A stretch of DNA of 16,994 nucleotides from Planctomycetota bacterium (GTDB lineage: Bacteria > Planctomycetota > SZUA-567 > H5-PLA8). Position numbers and translations under genes: made by a program. The stretch covers positions 1 to 16,994 of the forward strand of contig JANXLS010000656.1 of NCBI GenBank assembly GCA_025355035.1. Direction: 5' to 3'. This document shows positions 1 to 8,686 of the stretch, piece after piece (the stretch's first letter is position 1; each line of letters opens with the position of its first letter). The notes under the pieces were generated by a model. The model saw nothing but the letters and a program-made list of their open reading frames with translations, made no database searches and was not told the DNA's origin.

Positions 1-1866
1 CCCGATGGTGCCGTCCCAAAGCGCGCAACGCCAGCAGTGGCAGCGGCGATGTTTGAAAAATTAGACACCACAACGTTTGAACCCCACCACGAAATTCCGG
101 TGAGTCGCTTTTCAGCGACCGGCGACGCACGCGCGGACGAATCGCCCTGGAACGAATTTAAGCGCCAGCCGCTGTTGCCCAACAGCTTGGCGCAACTCGG
201 TCCGGGCTTGGCGGTGGCGGAGGTGGATGGCAGCGGCCGCGAATCGCTCTTGATCACGGGCGCTGCGGGACAGGCGTCGATGTTGTATTTAAATCGTGGC
301 GGCGGGAAGTTTGAGAAAAGCGAGCAGCCAGCGTTTGCTGCGGACAGCTCGGCTGGCAGTATGGGGGCAGTATTTTTCGACGCGCGCGGCACGGGCGTCA
401 TGGATCTCTACGTCGTCAGCGGCGGCGTCCAGTGCAACGCCGGCGATCCCGTGTTGCGCGGGCGGCTGTACTTCAACGACGGCAAGGGCAATTTTACGAA
501 AGCGCCCGACGACGCGCTTCCCGACAACCGCGACAGCGGCAGTGTCGTCGCCGCGGCTGATTTCGACCGCGACGGGAAGATCGATCTCTTCGTTGGCGGA
601 CGGCTTGTTCCCGGCGCATGGCCAGAGACGCCGAACAGCCACCTTCTGAAAAACGTCGGCGGAAAATTCGTCGATGTCACCGACACCGTCGCGCCCGGAT
701 TGAAAACCATTGGCATGGTAACCGGTGCTGTGTGGGCGGATGTAGACGGTGACGGCTGGCTCGACTTGATGCTGACGTTGGAATGGGGCTCGCCGAAGTA
801 TTTCCACAACGAAAAAGGAAGGCTGATCGACCGCACCACGGAGGCCGGATTGTCAGGCTTGACCGGCTGGTGGAACGGCATTGCCGCCGGCGATCTGAAC
901 GGCGACGGGACGATCGATTTCGTGGTCACGAATTTTGGATTGAATCACAAATACCACGCGTCGATGCAGAAGCCGACGCAGCTCTACTATGGCGATTTCG
1001 ACGGATCGGGGAAGAAGCAGATTGTCGAAGCGGAGTTTGAGGACGAGACGCTTTTCCCGGTGCGCGGCAAGAGTTGCTCCAGCCGCGCCATGCCGGTGTT
1101 GAAGGAAAAATTCAAGACCTACCGCGATTGGGCGTTGGCACCGTTGGATGCGATTTACGACAAACCCAAACTGGATACTTCGCTCCATTTGCAAGCGACG
1201 ACGCTCGAGTCCGGTGTGCTGCTCAACGACGGCCACGGGAAATTCAGCTTCAAACCGCTGCCGCGCATGGCTCAGATGTTCCCCGCTTATGGCTGCGTGA
1301 TTGCAGATGTCGACGGCGACGGGATTCCTGATGTGTACCTCGTCGGCAATTTCTTCGGTCCGCAAGTCGAAACGGGACGAATGGACGGAGGCCTTTCGCT
1401 GCTGTTGCGCGGCAACGGTGACGGCTCGTTCCGGGAAGTGTGGCCCCGCGAAAGCGGCTTTGTCGTTCCCGGCGATGCGAAGAGCCTGGCGCTGCTGGAT
1501 CTGAACGGCGACGGCTGGCCGGACTTCATCATCGGCAAGAACGACGAGCGGATCGCGATGTACCAAAACGCGGGTTCGAAAACGCGGCGCATGTTCACCG
1601 TGCGGCTCAAAGGCCCTTCCGGCAATCCAACGGCCGTCGGCTCACGCGTTACGCTGACGCTGGACGACGGCTCATCGCGCATGGCGGAGGTCTGCGCGGG
1701 ATCTGGTTATTTGTCGCAATCGACGAACGTGTTGTTTTTTGGTTTGGGCGAGAAACGCACCGTAAAGAGTGTCGCTGTACGGTGGCCGGATGGTTCGACC
1801 CAGACCACCACGCCGAGTGCGGCGCAGTCCGCTGCCGTGGAATTAAAAATTGATTTTCAAAAATAG
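1..1866 (+). CDS. FG-GAP/VCBS repeat protein with C-terminal ASPIC/UnbV domain (5' end outside window)
   Basis: This is a probable secreted or surface beta-propeller protein; its ligand is unknown. Numbering from the GTG at 37, Ca2+-binding FG-GAP loops occur at about residues 175 (DFDRDGKID), 235 (DVDGDGWLD), 286 (DLNGDGTID), 424 (DVDGDGIPD) and 488 (DLNGDGWPD), with degenerate ones near 63, 115 and 320. An ASPIC/UnbV domain covers about 522-590 (GSGYLSQS, FGLG, VRWPDG). The frame is open to base 1 with no stop, so the GTG at 37 is probably not the true start. The first codons read PDGAVPKRATPA, which resembles the end of another ASPIC domain, so the whole protein is probably much longer. 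The haloperoxidase gene follows 16 bp downstream, which suggests co-transcription. The domain calls are firm and the function is not known. Confidence 0.88.
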   Translation, partial: PDGAVPKRATPAVAAAMFEKLDTTTFEPHHEIPVSRFSATGDARADESPWNEFKRQPLLPNSLAQLGPGLAVAEVDGSGRESLLITGAAGQASMLYLNRGGGKFEKSEQPAFAADSSAGSMGAVFFDARGTGVMDLYVVSGGVQCNAGDPVLRGRLYFNDGKGNFTKAPDDALPDNRDSGSVVAAADFDRDGKIDLFVGGRLVPGAWPETPNSHLLKNVGGKFVDVTDTVAPGLKTIGMVTGAVWADVDGDGWLDLMLTLEWGSPKYFHNEKGRLIDRTTEAGLSGLTGWWNGIAAGDLNGDGTIDFVVTNFGLNHKYHASMQKPTQLYYGDFDGSGKKQIVEAEFEDETLFPVRGKSCSSRAMPVLKEKFKTYRDWALAPLDAIYDKPKLDTSLHLQATTLESGVLLNDGHGKFSFKPLPRMAQMFPAYGCVIADVDGDGIPDVYLVGNFFGPQVETGRMDGGLSLLLRGNGDGSFREVWPRESGFVVPGDAKSLALLDLNGDGWPDFIIGKNDERIAMYQNAGSKTRRMFTVRLKGPSGNPTAVGSRVTLTLDDGSSRMAEVCAGSGYLSQSTNVLFFGLGEKRTVKSVAVRWPDGSTQTTTPSAAQSAAVELKIDFQK

Positions 1867-1882
1867 AAAAGCGAGTAGGGTT

Positions 1883-3328
1883 ATGTCTCGAAACGTGATG
1901 CGTTCGCTTACCGTCATTCTCTGCACCTTTCAGGCGTGGGCAACGCTCTCCGCCGTTTCCGCCGAGCGCGATCCCGCGCGGTCTCACGCCTATCAATGGC
2001 TGGATGTCATACTCGAAATCAGCGCGCGGGATGTGGATCGCGTCGGGGCTCGGCCGACGATTCTTTCGCGGCAGATGGCGATTGCGACCACGGCGATGTT
2101 CGATGCCTGGGCGGCTTATGACGATACGGCAGTGGGTACGTGTCTCGGAGCGAAAATTCGCCGACCCGCAGCGGAGCGAACTCTGGAGAATAAAAAGAAG
2201 GCGATCAGCCACGCGGTGTACCGAGCGCTCCTCGATCAATTCCCGGCGGACGCGGATTTCTGCGCACAGCAGATGCGCGCGTTTGGGTGCGATCCGGAAG
2301 ACGCGTCGCTGGATTCCGACACGCCCCAGGGAATCGGCAATCAAGCTGCGGCCGCGATCATCGGGTTCCGGCATCACGATGGCGCCAACCAATTGGGCGA
2401 TGAGATCGGTTGCAACGGCAAGCCGTATTCAGATTACACATTTTATCGCTCCGTCAATCCTCCGGACAAAATCCTCGATCCGGACCGCTGGCAGCCCATT
2501 ACATTTGAGGACGGCAAAGGCGCCAAAGTAACGCCGAATTTTCTGACGCCCCATTGGTACCGGGTTAAGCCCTTTGGCCTGGCCAGTTCCAACCAATTCC
2601 GCCCGGGTCCGCCGCCGCAGGCCTCATCGGAGCAATGCAGGAAGGAGGCGCAGGAGTGTTTGACGGTCAACGCCGCGCTCAGCGAATCGGACAAGGCGCT
2701 CGTGGAATTCATGCGCGACGGGCCACGGTCCACGGGGCAGTCGGGGCATTGGCTGAAATTCGCGCAGGCCGTTTCCGTGCGTGATAAAAATGATTTGGAC
2801 CGCGATGTCAAACTGTTCTTCTCGATCGGAAACACGGCCTTCGACGCGTTCATCGCGTGTTGGGAAACGAAGCGCACCTACGACTCGTCGCGGCCGTGGA
2901 CTCTGATTCACCATTATTTCGCGGGGCAGGCCATCCAATGCTGGGGCGGCCCCGGCAAAGGCACTGTGACGATGAAGGGCGAGGAGTGGATTCCCTATTC
3001 ACCCAGGACGTTCATCACCCCGCCTTTTCCCGGCTATGTCTCGGGGCACAGCACCGTCAGCGCCGCGTGCGCCCGCATGCTGGAACTGTTCACAGGCAGC
3101 GACAGCTTCGGTGAATTGGAGATTCGCCCCTGCTGCATTCTGACGGAGCCGAAAGTAAAGGGAACCCTGATCACGCTGAAAATGCCGACCTTCACCGCCA
3201 CCGCGGAAATGGCCGGCCAGTCGCGCGTGCTGGGCGGGTATCACGTTCAAGCCGACAACGTCGAGGGACTGAAACTCGGGCGAAAGGTCGCGGATTGGGA
3301 TTGGACGAAAATACGCGAGCATTTTTAA
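1883..3328 (+). CDS. Secreted vanadium-dependent haloperoxidase-type enzyme (PAP2 superfamily)
   Basis: The family either oxidises halides with H2O2 using bound vanadate or, in relatives, removes phosphate. The protein is 481 residues. A signal peptide spans about residues 1-27, with a hydrophobic core TVILCTFQAWATLSA before ERD, so it probably acts outside the cytoplasm. The vanadate/phosphate pocket is complete: K330 and R337 (KRTYDSSRP), SGHS with H389, R448 and H454 (SRVLGGYH). The Lys-Arg spacing of 7 and Arg-His spacing of 6 equal those of fungal vanadium chloroperoxidase. The ATG at 1883 was chosen because it leads straight into the signal peptide; an upstream TTG at 1850 would overlap the previous gene and spoil the signal. 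The ribosome site is weak (GAG/GTAGGG). The substrate halide and the peroxidase-versus-phosphatase question cannot be settled from sequence. Confidence 0.88.
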   Translation: MSRNVMRSLTVILCTFQAWATLSAVSAERDPARSHAYQWLDVILEISARDVDRVGARPTILSRQMAIATTAMFDAWAAYDDTAVGTCLGAKIRRPAAERTLENKKKAISHAVYRALLDQFPADADFCAQQMRAFGCDPEDASLDSDTPQGIGNQAAAAIIGFRHHDGANQLGDEIGCNGKPYSDYTFYRSVNPPDKILDPDRWQPITFEDGKGAKVTPNFLTPHWYRVKPFGLASSNQFRPGPPPQASSEQCRKEAQECLTVNAALSESDKALVEFMRDGPRSTGQSGHWLKFAQAVSVRDKNDLDRDVKLFFSIGNTAFDAFIACWETKRTYDSSRPWTLIHHYFAGQAIQCWGGPGKGTVTMKGEEWIPYSPRTFITPPFPGYVSGHSTVSAACARMLELFTGSDSFGELEIRPCCILTEPKVKGTLITLKMPTFTATAEMAGQSRVLGGYHVQADNVEGLKLGRKVADWDWTKIREHF

Positions 3329-3382
3329 AAACGGTCCCGGATTCAAGAATCACTAATCGCGCGGAGTCACAATGCGAGTTAG

Positions 3383-3583
3383 TTGCGGTCCACAATTGAG
3401 CGTCGGTTCAATTGGCCGTTTCACGTGCCAATCACGAGCGTGGGGACGTTGACGGGATGCGTGATGGTTGACCCGTTTAAATCGCTCGATTTTGGTTCCC
3501 GGCGCATCGCGTTCATTGCGACGGCATCCGCGCAGCCGATAGCGGAAGTCATGGCGCTGGCCGATTCAATTTTGTTTCAATAA
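3383..3583 (+). pseudogene. Decayed C-terminal remnant of a MazF/PemK-type mRNA interferase toxin
   Basis: Sixty-six codons are open here, starting only with TTG just after an in-frame stop. The translation matches the C-terminal half of MazF/PemK toxins by eye. WPFHVPI corresponds to the usual 'yPFeVpl'. VMVDPFKSLDF corresponds to 'VlvDQVKSlDW', and SRRIAFI to 'aRrv.fi'. A final amphipathic helix AEVMALADSIL corresponds to the usual end helix. The N-terminal half with the catalytic 'RGdVwlvdldp' strand and the 'RPavVvs' region is missing; only 55 bp lie between it and the preceding gene. No MazE-like antitoxin is present. The usual Gln of DQ is Pro here. I read it as a dead fragment. The similarity is recalled, not searched, so a chance open frame is possible. 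Confidence 0.55.
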
Positions 3584-3819
3584 TGCCTCTATTTCGAATG
3601 TATTCATCGCACCGATGCAACTGACATGGCGCATGGCTCGCATGCTACTGGCCACGGTCCTGATTCAAGCGTCCGCAATTCAGAAATTTTGTGCGCGAAC
3701 ATGGAAATCAGGTAATCTCTCGGTTCTATTTTTGTCAAAAGAGTAGACTCGAAGCAGGCGGATGAGTCTGAACGGATGCTCCGCTTTGTATTGAAAAACT
3801 CGCACCGGGAAAACATGTC
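3584..3819. other. Non-coding stretch upstream of purH
   Basis: No open frame of useful length, no RNA gene and no convincing sigma-70 promoter were found here. A TTGTCA at 3732-3737 has no matching -10 box at proper spacing. The segment must carry the purH leader, because the preceding functional gene ends at 3328. It contains a partial copy (3654-3669) of a short sequence also found at 3331-3347. No purine-riboswitch-like structure was recognised. Confidence 0.5.
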
Positions 3820-5430
3820 ATGTCTGCCATTCAACGCGCTCTGATTTCTGTCTCCGATAAAGCGGGGCTTACTGATTTTGCTTTCGGGCTCGCCGCAATG
3901 GGCGTGGAACTCATTAGCACGGGCGGGACGGCGAAGCATCTGCGCGACGCGGGGCTGACGGTGCTGGACATCAGCGCGTACACTGGCTTTCCCGAAATTT
4001 TGGACGGGCGCGTGAAGACGCTGCATCCGAAGGTTCACGGCGGGTTGCTGTATCGACGCGACGTGACGGACCATGTGAAGCAGGCGAACGAGTTTTTCAT
4101 CTCGCCGATCGATCTAGTCTGCGTGAATCTCTATCCGTTTGAAGCGACGATCCGCAAGCCGGGGATCGGCCTTGAAGAGGCAATTGAACAGATCGACATC
4201 GGCGGGCCGAGCATGATTCGCAGCGCGGCGAAGAATTGGGAATCGGTGACGGTGGTCGTCGATCCGCACGATTACGAAGAGATTCTCGACGAGATTAAAA
4301 AGAACGGGAACAATACGCTGAAGGAAACGCGCAAGCGATTAGCCGCGAAAGTCTTCGCGGTGACCAGCCGCTACGACGGTACGATCTGTGCTTATCTGGA
4401 AACGCTGGGCGAAGACATTGTCGCGCCGACATTTACCCTGCACGGCGTCATAAAGGAGACGCTGCGATACGGCGAAAATCCCCATCAAAAGACGGCAGCG
4501 CTATACGCATTGCCGGGCTACAACCATCCGTGCGTCGCGCAGGGGCGGCAGATCTGGGGCAAGGAGATTGGTTTCAACAATCTGTTGGACATGAACACGG
4601 CGTTCGAGATCGCGCGCGAATTCACGCGGCCGGCGGCGTGCGTTGTGAAGCACAACAACCCGTGCGGAGCGGCTTGTGCCGACACGCTGCTCGACGCGTG
4701 GAAACGGGCGTTCGAAGCGGACCCGCTGTCGGCGTTCGGCGGCGTGTTGAGCTTCAATCGGCAGGTCGAATCGGACGTGGCGGAGGAGATTGTCAGCGCG
4801 AAGAATTTCAAAGCCGACGCGATTGTCGCGCCGTCGTTCTCGGATAACGCGAAGCAGATTTTGACGACGCGCAAGAAGTGGGGCACAAACCTGATTCTGC
4901 TCGAAGCCGGTGAGACCGAGACGGAAGGCGACATCGCCAAGCCGCGCGCATTTTCTGACGGCATTCAGTTCCGCGATGTTCGAACCATCCCGGGCGGGAT
5001 TCTGGTGCAGTCGCCGGATAACGTGTCGTTCGAAGACGAATTCAAGGCGATGACGCTGGCGACGAAACGTTCGCCGACGGAAGCGGAACTGGCGGCGTTG
5101 AAATTCGCGTGGGTGATCTGCAAGCACGTGAAGAGCAACGCGATCGTCGTGGCGAAGGACGAAGCGGTGGTCGGTGTCGGTGCCGGACAGATGTCGCGCG
5201 TGGATTCGGTGCATATTGCTCTGTCCAAAGCGGGCGACAAGGCCCCGGGCGCGGTGTTGGCCAGCGACGCGTTCTTCCCCTTTCCGGACGGACCGGAAGC
5301 CGCGGCGAAAGCGGGCGTCACGGCAATCATTCAGCCGGGCGGAAGCGTGAAGGATGCGGAAGTCATTGCGTTGGCCGACCAGTACAATATGGCGATGGTG
5401 TTTACCGGCGTGCGGCATTTCCGGCACTAG
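3820..5430 (+). CDS. purH: Bifunctional AICAR formyltransferase / IMP cyclohydrolase
   Basis: PurH catalyses the last two steps of de novo purine synthesis in the cytoplasm: AICAR plus 10-formyl-THF to FAICAR, then ring closure to IMP. The 536-residue protein has the normal family length. The N-terminal MGS-like cyclohydrolase domain (about 1-195) shows STGGTAKHL at 33-41, KTLHPKVHGG at 66-75, NLYPF at 103-107 and DIGGPSMIRSAAKN at 126-139. The C-terminal transformylase domain shows LRYGENPHQ at 215-223, the catalytic KHNNPCG with K277 and H278, and SAFGG at 304-308. The ATG at 3820 begins the conserved ALISVSDK strand; an ATG at 3815 is out of frame. The ribosome site is weak (GGGA, 9 nt upstream). 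It stands alone, not in a pur operon. Confidence 0.97.
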   Translation: MSAIQRALISVSDKAGLTDFAFGLAAMGVELISTGGTAKHLRDAGLTVLDISAYTGFPEILDGRVKTLHPKVHGGLLYRRDVTDHVKQANEFFISPIDLVCVNLYPFEATIRKPGIGLEEAIEQIDIGGPSMIRSAAKNWESVTVVVDPHDYEEILDEIKKNGNNTLKETRKRLAAKVFAVTSRYDGTICAYLETLGEDIVAPTFTLHGVIKETLRYGENPHQKTAALYALPGYNHPCVAQGRQIWGKEIGFNNLLDMNTAFEIAREFTRPAACVVKHNNPCGAACADTLLDAWKRAFEADPLSAFGGVLSFNRQVESDVAEEIVSAKNFKADAIVAPSFSDNAKQILTTRKKWGTNLILLEAGETETEGDIAKPRAFSDGIQFRDVRTIPGGILVQSPDNVSFEDEFKAMTLATKRSPTEAELAALKFAWVICKHVKSNAIVVAKDEAVVGVGAGQMSRVDSVHIALSKAGDKAPGAVLASDAFFPFPDGPEAAAKAGVTAIIQPGGSVKDAEVIALADQYNMAMVFTGVRHFRH

Positions 5431-5474
5431 GCTTGACTAAAGATAAGGTAGGAGGAGAGGGGGTTCAGCATTGC

Positions 5475-5508
5475 AAGCCCGATGATGCACCCATTGGGCT
5501 TATCATCG
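5475..5508 (+). promoter_or_regulatory. Two mutually exclusive hairpins after purH
   Basis: AAGCCC (5475-5480) can pair perfectly with GGGCTT (5496-5501). Alternatively CGATGAT (5480-5486) can pair perfectly with ATCATCG (5502-5508), enclosing a small CCC-ATT-GGG hairpin. The two folds share base 5480 and compete. No T-run follows directly, so this is not a standard intrinsic terminator, although it could stabilise the purH 3' end. It also lies just upstream of the -35 box at 5522, so a DNA-level operator role is possible. Function is inferred from position only. Confidence 0.35.
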
Positions 5509-5521
5509 CCACCTTTTCCGT

Positions 5522-5550
5522 TTGACACCGCGGCACTTCCCGTTTCTTAT
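5522..5550 (+). promoter_or_regulatory. Putative sigma-70 promoter for the exporter locus
   Basis: A perfect -35 hexamer TTGACA (5522-5527) is followed after 17 bp by TCTTAT (5545-5550), which matches the -10 consensus at 4 of 6 positions. Transcription would begin near 5557, giving a leader of about 37 nt before the ATG at 5594. It lies in the only sizeable gap before the long run of genes from 5594 onward. The bases are seen directly; activity is inferred. Confidence 0.5.
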
Positions 5551-5582
5551 AGGCGCTGCTTAAAAAACGAGCTTGGCACGAC

Positions 5583-5588
5583 GAGAGG
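5583..5588 (+). promoter_or_regulatory. Ribosome binding site that fixes the start at 5594
   Basis: GAGAGG lies 5 nt before the ATG at 5594. It sits downstream of the alternative in-frame TTG at 5573, so it supports the ATG, which also opens directly into a signal peptide. Confidence 0.6.
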
Positions 5589-5593
5589 CATTG

Positions 5594-8500
5594 ATGCGCA
5601 AATTCCGTCCTGCAGTCGCTTTTGTGTGGATGTTGGGTTCGGCTCTGCTTTTCGTTGCGTCGCTCTGTGGCGCGGGTGAGGCGGATGCGGACAAGAAGCC
5701 GAAAGAAAAACCGTTCAAATACGACGCGTGGTGCGCGTTCAGCGATCTCATGGTGGATCGTCCGTACGTTTCTCCCTACGCTCCGATCGATGAAAACACC
5801 GAGCACGTTCGCCCCGGCACGTCGAGCCTTGGCGGGTTTGGGCGGCGCGGACAATGGGCGCATGTCGTCGTTGATCTGAAAAACACCACCGATCCCAAAG
5901 ACAAGATTCTCTACGAAGGCTCGTCGACGATTCACCTCAATCACGTCAAGCCCGATGATACCTCCGCGAATACGTTTTTGACGAGTTACCGCCAGTCGTT
6001 TCAAGTCGCCCCGCAGGCGGAGAAGCCCTACCACTTCTCGATCTTCTGTCCCGAAAACGGATGGAACGCGGTGTTGAATGTCGATATCGCGACGGCTGGT
6101 GGGCGGCTCTACAGCCGCGATTTTCGATTGTACGATCTCGACCAAAAAGGCGAGCAGTTGATCGTCGTCGTGTCCGATCAGCCGGGCGCGTTCAAGTTCC
6201 TCGGCCCGCGCATGAAGAATCGCGATGAGACCGACGCGATGATCGACAACGGCATCAAGGAGGAAACGGGCCGCCAGATTGCATCGGTCACGCCGTCTGA
6301 ACTGCCGTCGCGCTGGCACGATTTGTCACTTGCCAGCCTGATCATCATCGACGGGCCGCCCGTCGGCGGGTTGAGCCCCTCTCAGTGGGATGCGATCAAA
6401 TCCTATACGCAAGCCGGCGGCAAAGTGCTGATCATGGCGGGCAAAGATCCCAGCCGGTTGAAGGGCGCGGTCGAGGATCTCGCCGGGATCGTCGTGCGCG
6501 GCTCGACGGAATTACCGATCCTCGACCAATTCGAAACCAAGTTCCCGGCATCCGCGTCGGAGAAGTCGACAGACGCTCGCGTCCCGATCATCGAAGTGAC
6601 TGCGGCGGGAGCCGGCATTGTGCGGCGCAACACGGCGACGCAGATCGTGGAATATTGCGCAAAGAGCTACGGCACCGGCATGGTCGCGTTCATCCCGTTT
6701 TCGTTGAACGACCGCATGTTTGAAGGCTGGCCCGAACGCTTCACGATCCCTGTCAATCTGATTCGCGCGGAGAAAAATCTGTTCTCGGTCAATCCCGACG
6801 AAAGCGACGGCACGGACGACGTTCAGCCGAACAATGCCCAATATCCGTACTATCGTTACAACCAGCAGCGGCAAGCGAAGCAGCTCGGGATCGCAACACT
6901 GCGCAACGTGCTCGACACGTCGTTCACAGCGGATACGCCGGTCGAAATCCAGGCACCGCGAACGGTGCTGTGGTTCATGATTGTTTATCTGCTCTGCGCA
7001 GTGCCGTTGAATTACGTCCTCTTTTTTGTTCTGCGCAAACGCGAAGCGGCGTGGCTGATGGTGCCGGTGTGGGCGCTGACGTTCACGATCGCGGCGTATT
7101 ACATTGGCTACAGCGGCAAGACCGGTGCGGTGACGGTCAACGAAGTTTCTGTGATTGAAGCGGGTGCAGGTCAAAACACTGGCATCGGGCGCACCTTCAT
7201 GGGTGTTTATGCGCCGCGCCGAGCGGATTACCAGATTGAGTTCCCGCCGCTGGCCTTCAGCAAGGAGGACGTGTACGACACGCAGGCGGCACCGGCACCG
7301 TTGGTCAACACCGTCACGATGGCGACGCGCGATTATTTCGACTACCCGCAGATGGACATTCGCGAAGCGGGCGACGGCATGAAGATCGAAAGCATTCTGA
7401 TTCAGAACCGATCGACACGCCGGTTTGAAATCCAGCATCGCGCATGGTTAGGCGGCGGATTGGATCTGAAATTTGCCAACACAAATAACGAGCGCGACGA
7501 ACATCCGAGCATCCTCGTTCACAACAATGTCACGCGCCTGGCTCAACGCGTGAAATTAATCGACAATCCGAATTTCGACAAAGTCGTCTTCAGCAATGCG
7601 GCCAGCCATGCGGCTGACGATGCAAAGTCCAAGCGGAAATGGATTGAAGAGGGCGCGGTCATTTACAGGGACGACGATCATGTGGTCGTAACGCTCGAGC
7701 GTGGGCATGTGGATATCGCGCGCTCCAACATCGCGTCGATACAAACGGCTCAAGTGGGGCGCGTGATGCGCAACGCTGTGTTCATCAAAAATGGTCACTA
7801 CATCGAATTTGAAGGTGAGAACAGCAAGCGCGATTTGGACCCGGGACAGACGTGGGATTCGCGGCAATCGAACAGTGGCTGGAAGCCGGTGGACGATCAG
7901 TTCCTCGAACGGTACGCGGTGCGATTCAGAGAAATGGGACAAGACGGCAAGCACACCGCCGATCGCGCGTCGGCTGTCGCGCATTATCTCAAAGATCACA
8001 TGAAGCAATACGTCGCCGGTGTGTTCCTTGCTTGGACCGACGGCGCGTCGTTGCCCGTGAACATTGGCGTGACGGGCGCCCAAGTTGAGGAGCCGTATCT
8101 TGACGGAATTACGCTGCTGGTCGTCCCGGCCGTCGCCAGCAACCGTGGGCGGGTCGCCTACAAAATGGACGAACCGCGCGCGCAATTCGCCACCGCGTTT
8201 TCGCCGGAAGTGCGGACGTCAGGCGAATGGAAAAATTGCGCGAAAGAAAGTATTCCGATCAAAACGCCCTTGGCGTCCGGCCGGAAGTGCGTCTATCTGC
8301 GCCTGAAATTCGATCGCGAATACGGTCAGTACGTCTACAAAAACAAGGCCGCACAACTGACGTTCAACATCAGGAACAAGAGTGCCACCAACACGACACC
8401 GTACAACGGCGAGGTGAATCTCCTCGTGCGAATGGACAACGCGGTCGGTCCGATAGATCGATTTAAATTGCTGGGTACACCGACTGCGATCGCGGGGCTT

Positions 8501-8671
8501 GCGCCGGGATCAACCTATCAAATAAAGACCGGCAAGATTCAATTCACGAGCTCGGAACTGTTCACGGGTTCGTCGGTTATTTTGAAGGTCGAACCGGAAG
8601 CGGATCAGGGCAGCGTCGTTCCGGATAATTTGGTGATTGAGAATGTTCAATTAAATTTGGTGGATCGGTAA
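5594..8671 (+). CDS. Large two-TM membrane protein with GATase-like domain, ABC-exporter associated
   Basis: I know no gene name for this 1025-residue protein. A signal-like hydrophobic segment spans about residues 7-25. A Rossmann-like, GATase/IFT52-type segment follows (about 188-390), with LIIIDGPPVGGLSPSQWDAI, then YTQAGGKVLIMAG, and GTGMVAFIPF at about 360. This segment lacks an evident catalytic Cys triad, so it is more likely a binding fold than an amidotransferase. Two membrane helices follow (about 457-480 and 487-505), joined by a short basic LRKREAAW loop consistent with a cytoplasmic turn. About 520 residues of extracytoplasmic, beta-rich sequence end the protein. The ABC ATPase starts 15 bp downstream, so the two are almost certainly co-expressed. 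Similar two-helix GATase-like proteins sit beside ABC-2 exporters in other bacteria, in a manner recalling GldG. Substrate unknown. Confidence 0.82.
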   Translation: MRKFRPAVAFVWMLGSALLFVASLCGAGEADADKKPKEKPFKYDAWCAFSDLMVDRPYVSPYAPIDENTEHVRPGTSSLGGFGRRGQWAHVVVDLKNTTDPKDKILYEGSSTIHLNHVKPDDTSANTFLTSYRQSFQVAPQAEKPYHFSIFCPENGWNAVLNVDIATAGGRLYSRDFRLYDLDQKGEQLIVVVSDQPGAFKFLGPRMKNRDETDAMIDNGIKEETGRQIASVTPSELPSRWHDLSLASLIIIDGPPVGGLSPSQWDAIKSYTQAGGKVLIMAGKDPSRLKGAVEDLAGIVVRGSTELPILDQFETKFPASASEKSTDARVPIIEVTAAGAGIVRRNTATQIVEYCAKSYGTGMVAFIPFSLNDRMFEGWPERFTIPVNLIRAEKNLFSVNPDESDGTDDVQPNNAQYPYYRYNQQRQAKQLGIATLRNVLDTSFTADTPVEIQAPRTVLWFMIVYLLCAVPLNYVLFFVLRKREAAWLMVPVWALTFTIAAYYIGYSGKTGAVTVNEVSVIEAGAGQNTGIGRTFMGVYAPRRADYQIEFPPLAFSKEDVYDTQAAPAPLVNTVTMATRDYFDYPQMDIREAGDGMKIESILIQNRSTRRFEIQHRAWLGGGLDLKFANTNNERDEHPSILVHNNVTRLAQRVKLIDNPNFDKVVFSNAASHAADDAKSKRKWIEEGAVIYRDDDHVVVTLERGHVDIARSNIASIQTAQVGRVMRNAVFIKNGHYIEFEGENSKRDLDPGQTWDSRQSNSGWKPVDDQFLERYAVRFREMGQDGKHTADRASAVAHYLKDHMKQYVAGVFLAWTDGASLPVNIGVTGAQVEEPYLDGITLLVVPAVASNRGRVAYKMDEPRAQFATAFSPEVRTSGEWKNCAKESIPIKTPLASGRKCVYLRLKFDREYGQYVYKNKAAQLTFNIRNKSATNTTPYNGEVNLLVRMDNAVGPIDRFKLLGTPTAIAGLAPGSTYQIKTGKIQFTSSELFTGSSVILKVEPEADQGSVVPDNLVIENVQLNLVDR

Positions 8672-8686
8672 ACACAAGGGATTCGC

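Noticed and set aside
37..39. GTG at 37 as the true start of the first gene
   Set aside because: The frame is open to base 1 and the upstream codons already read as ASPIC-like sequence, so the gene is probably truncated by the window.
1850..1882. Upstream TTG start for the haloperoxidase
   Set aside because: It would overlap the preceding gene and put charged residues ahead of the signal peptide. The ATG at 1883 is a better fit.
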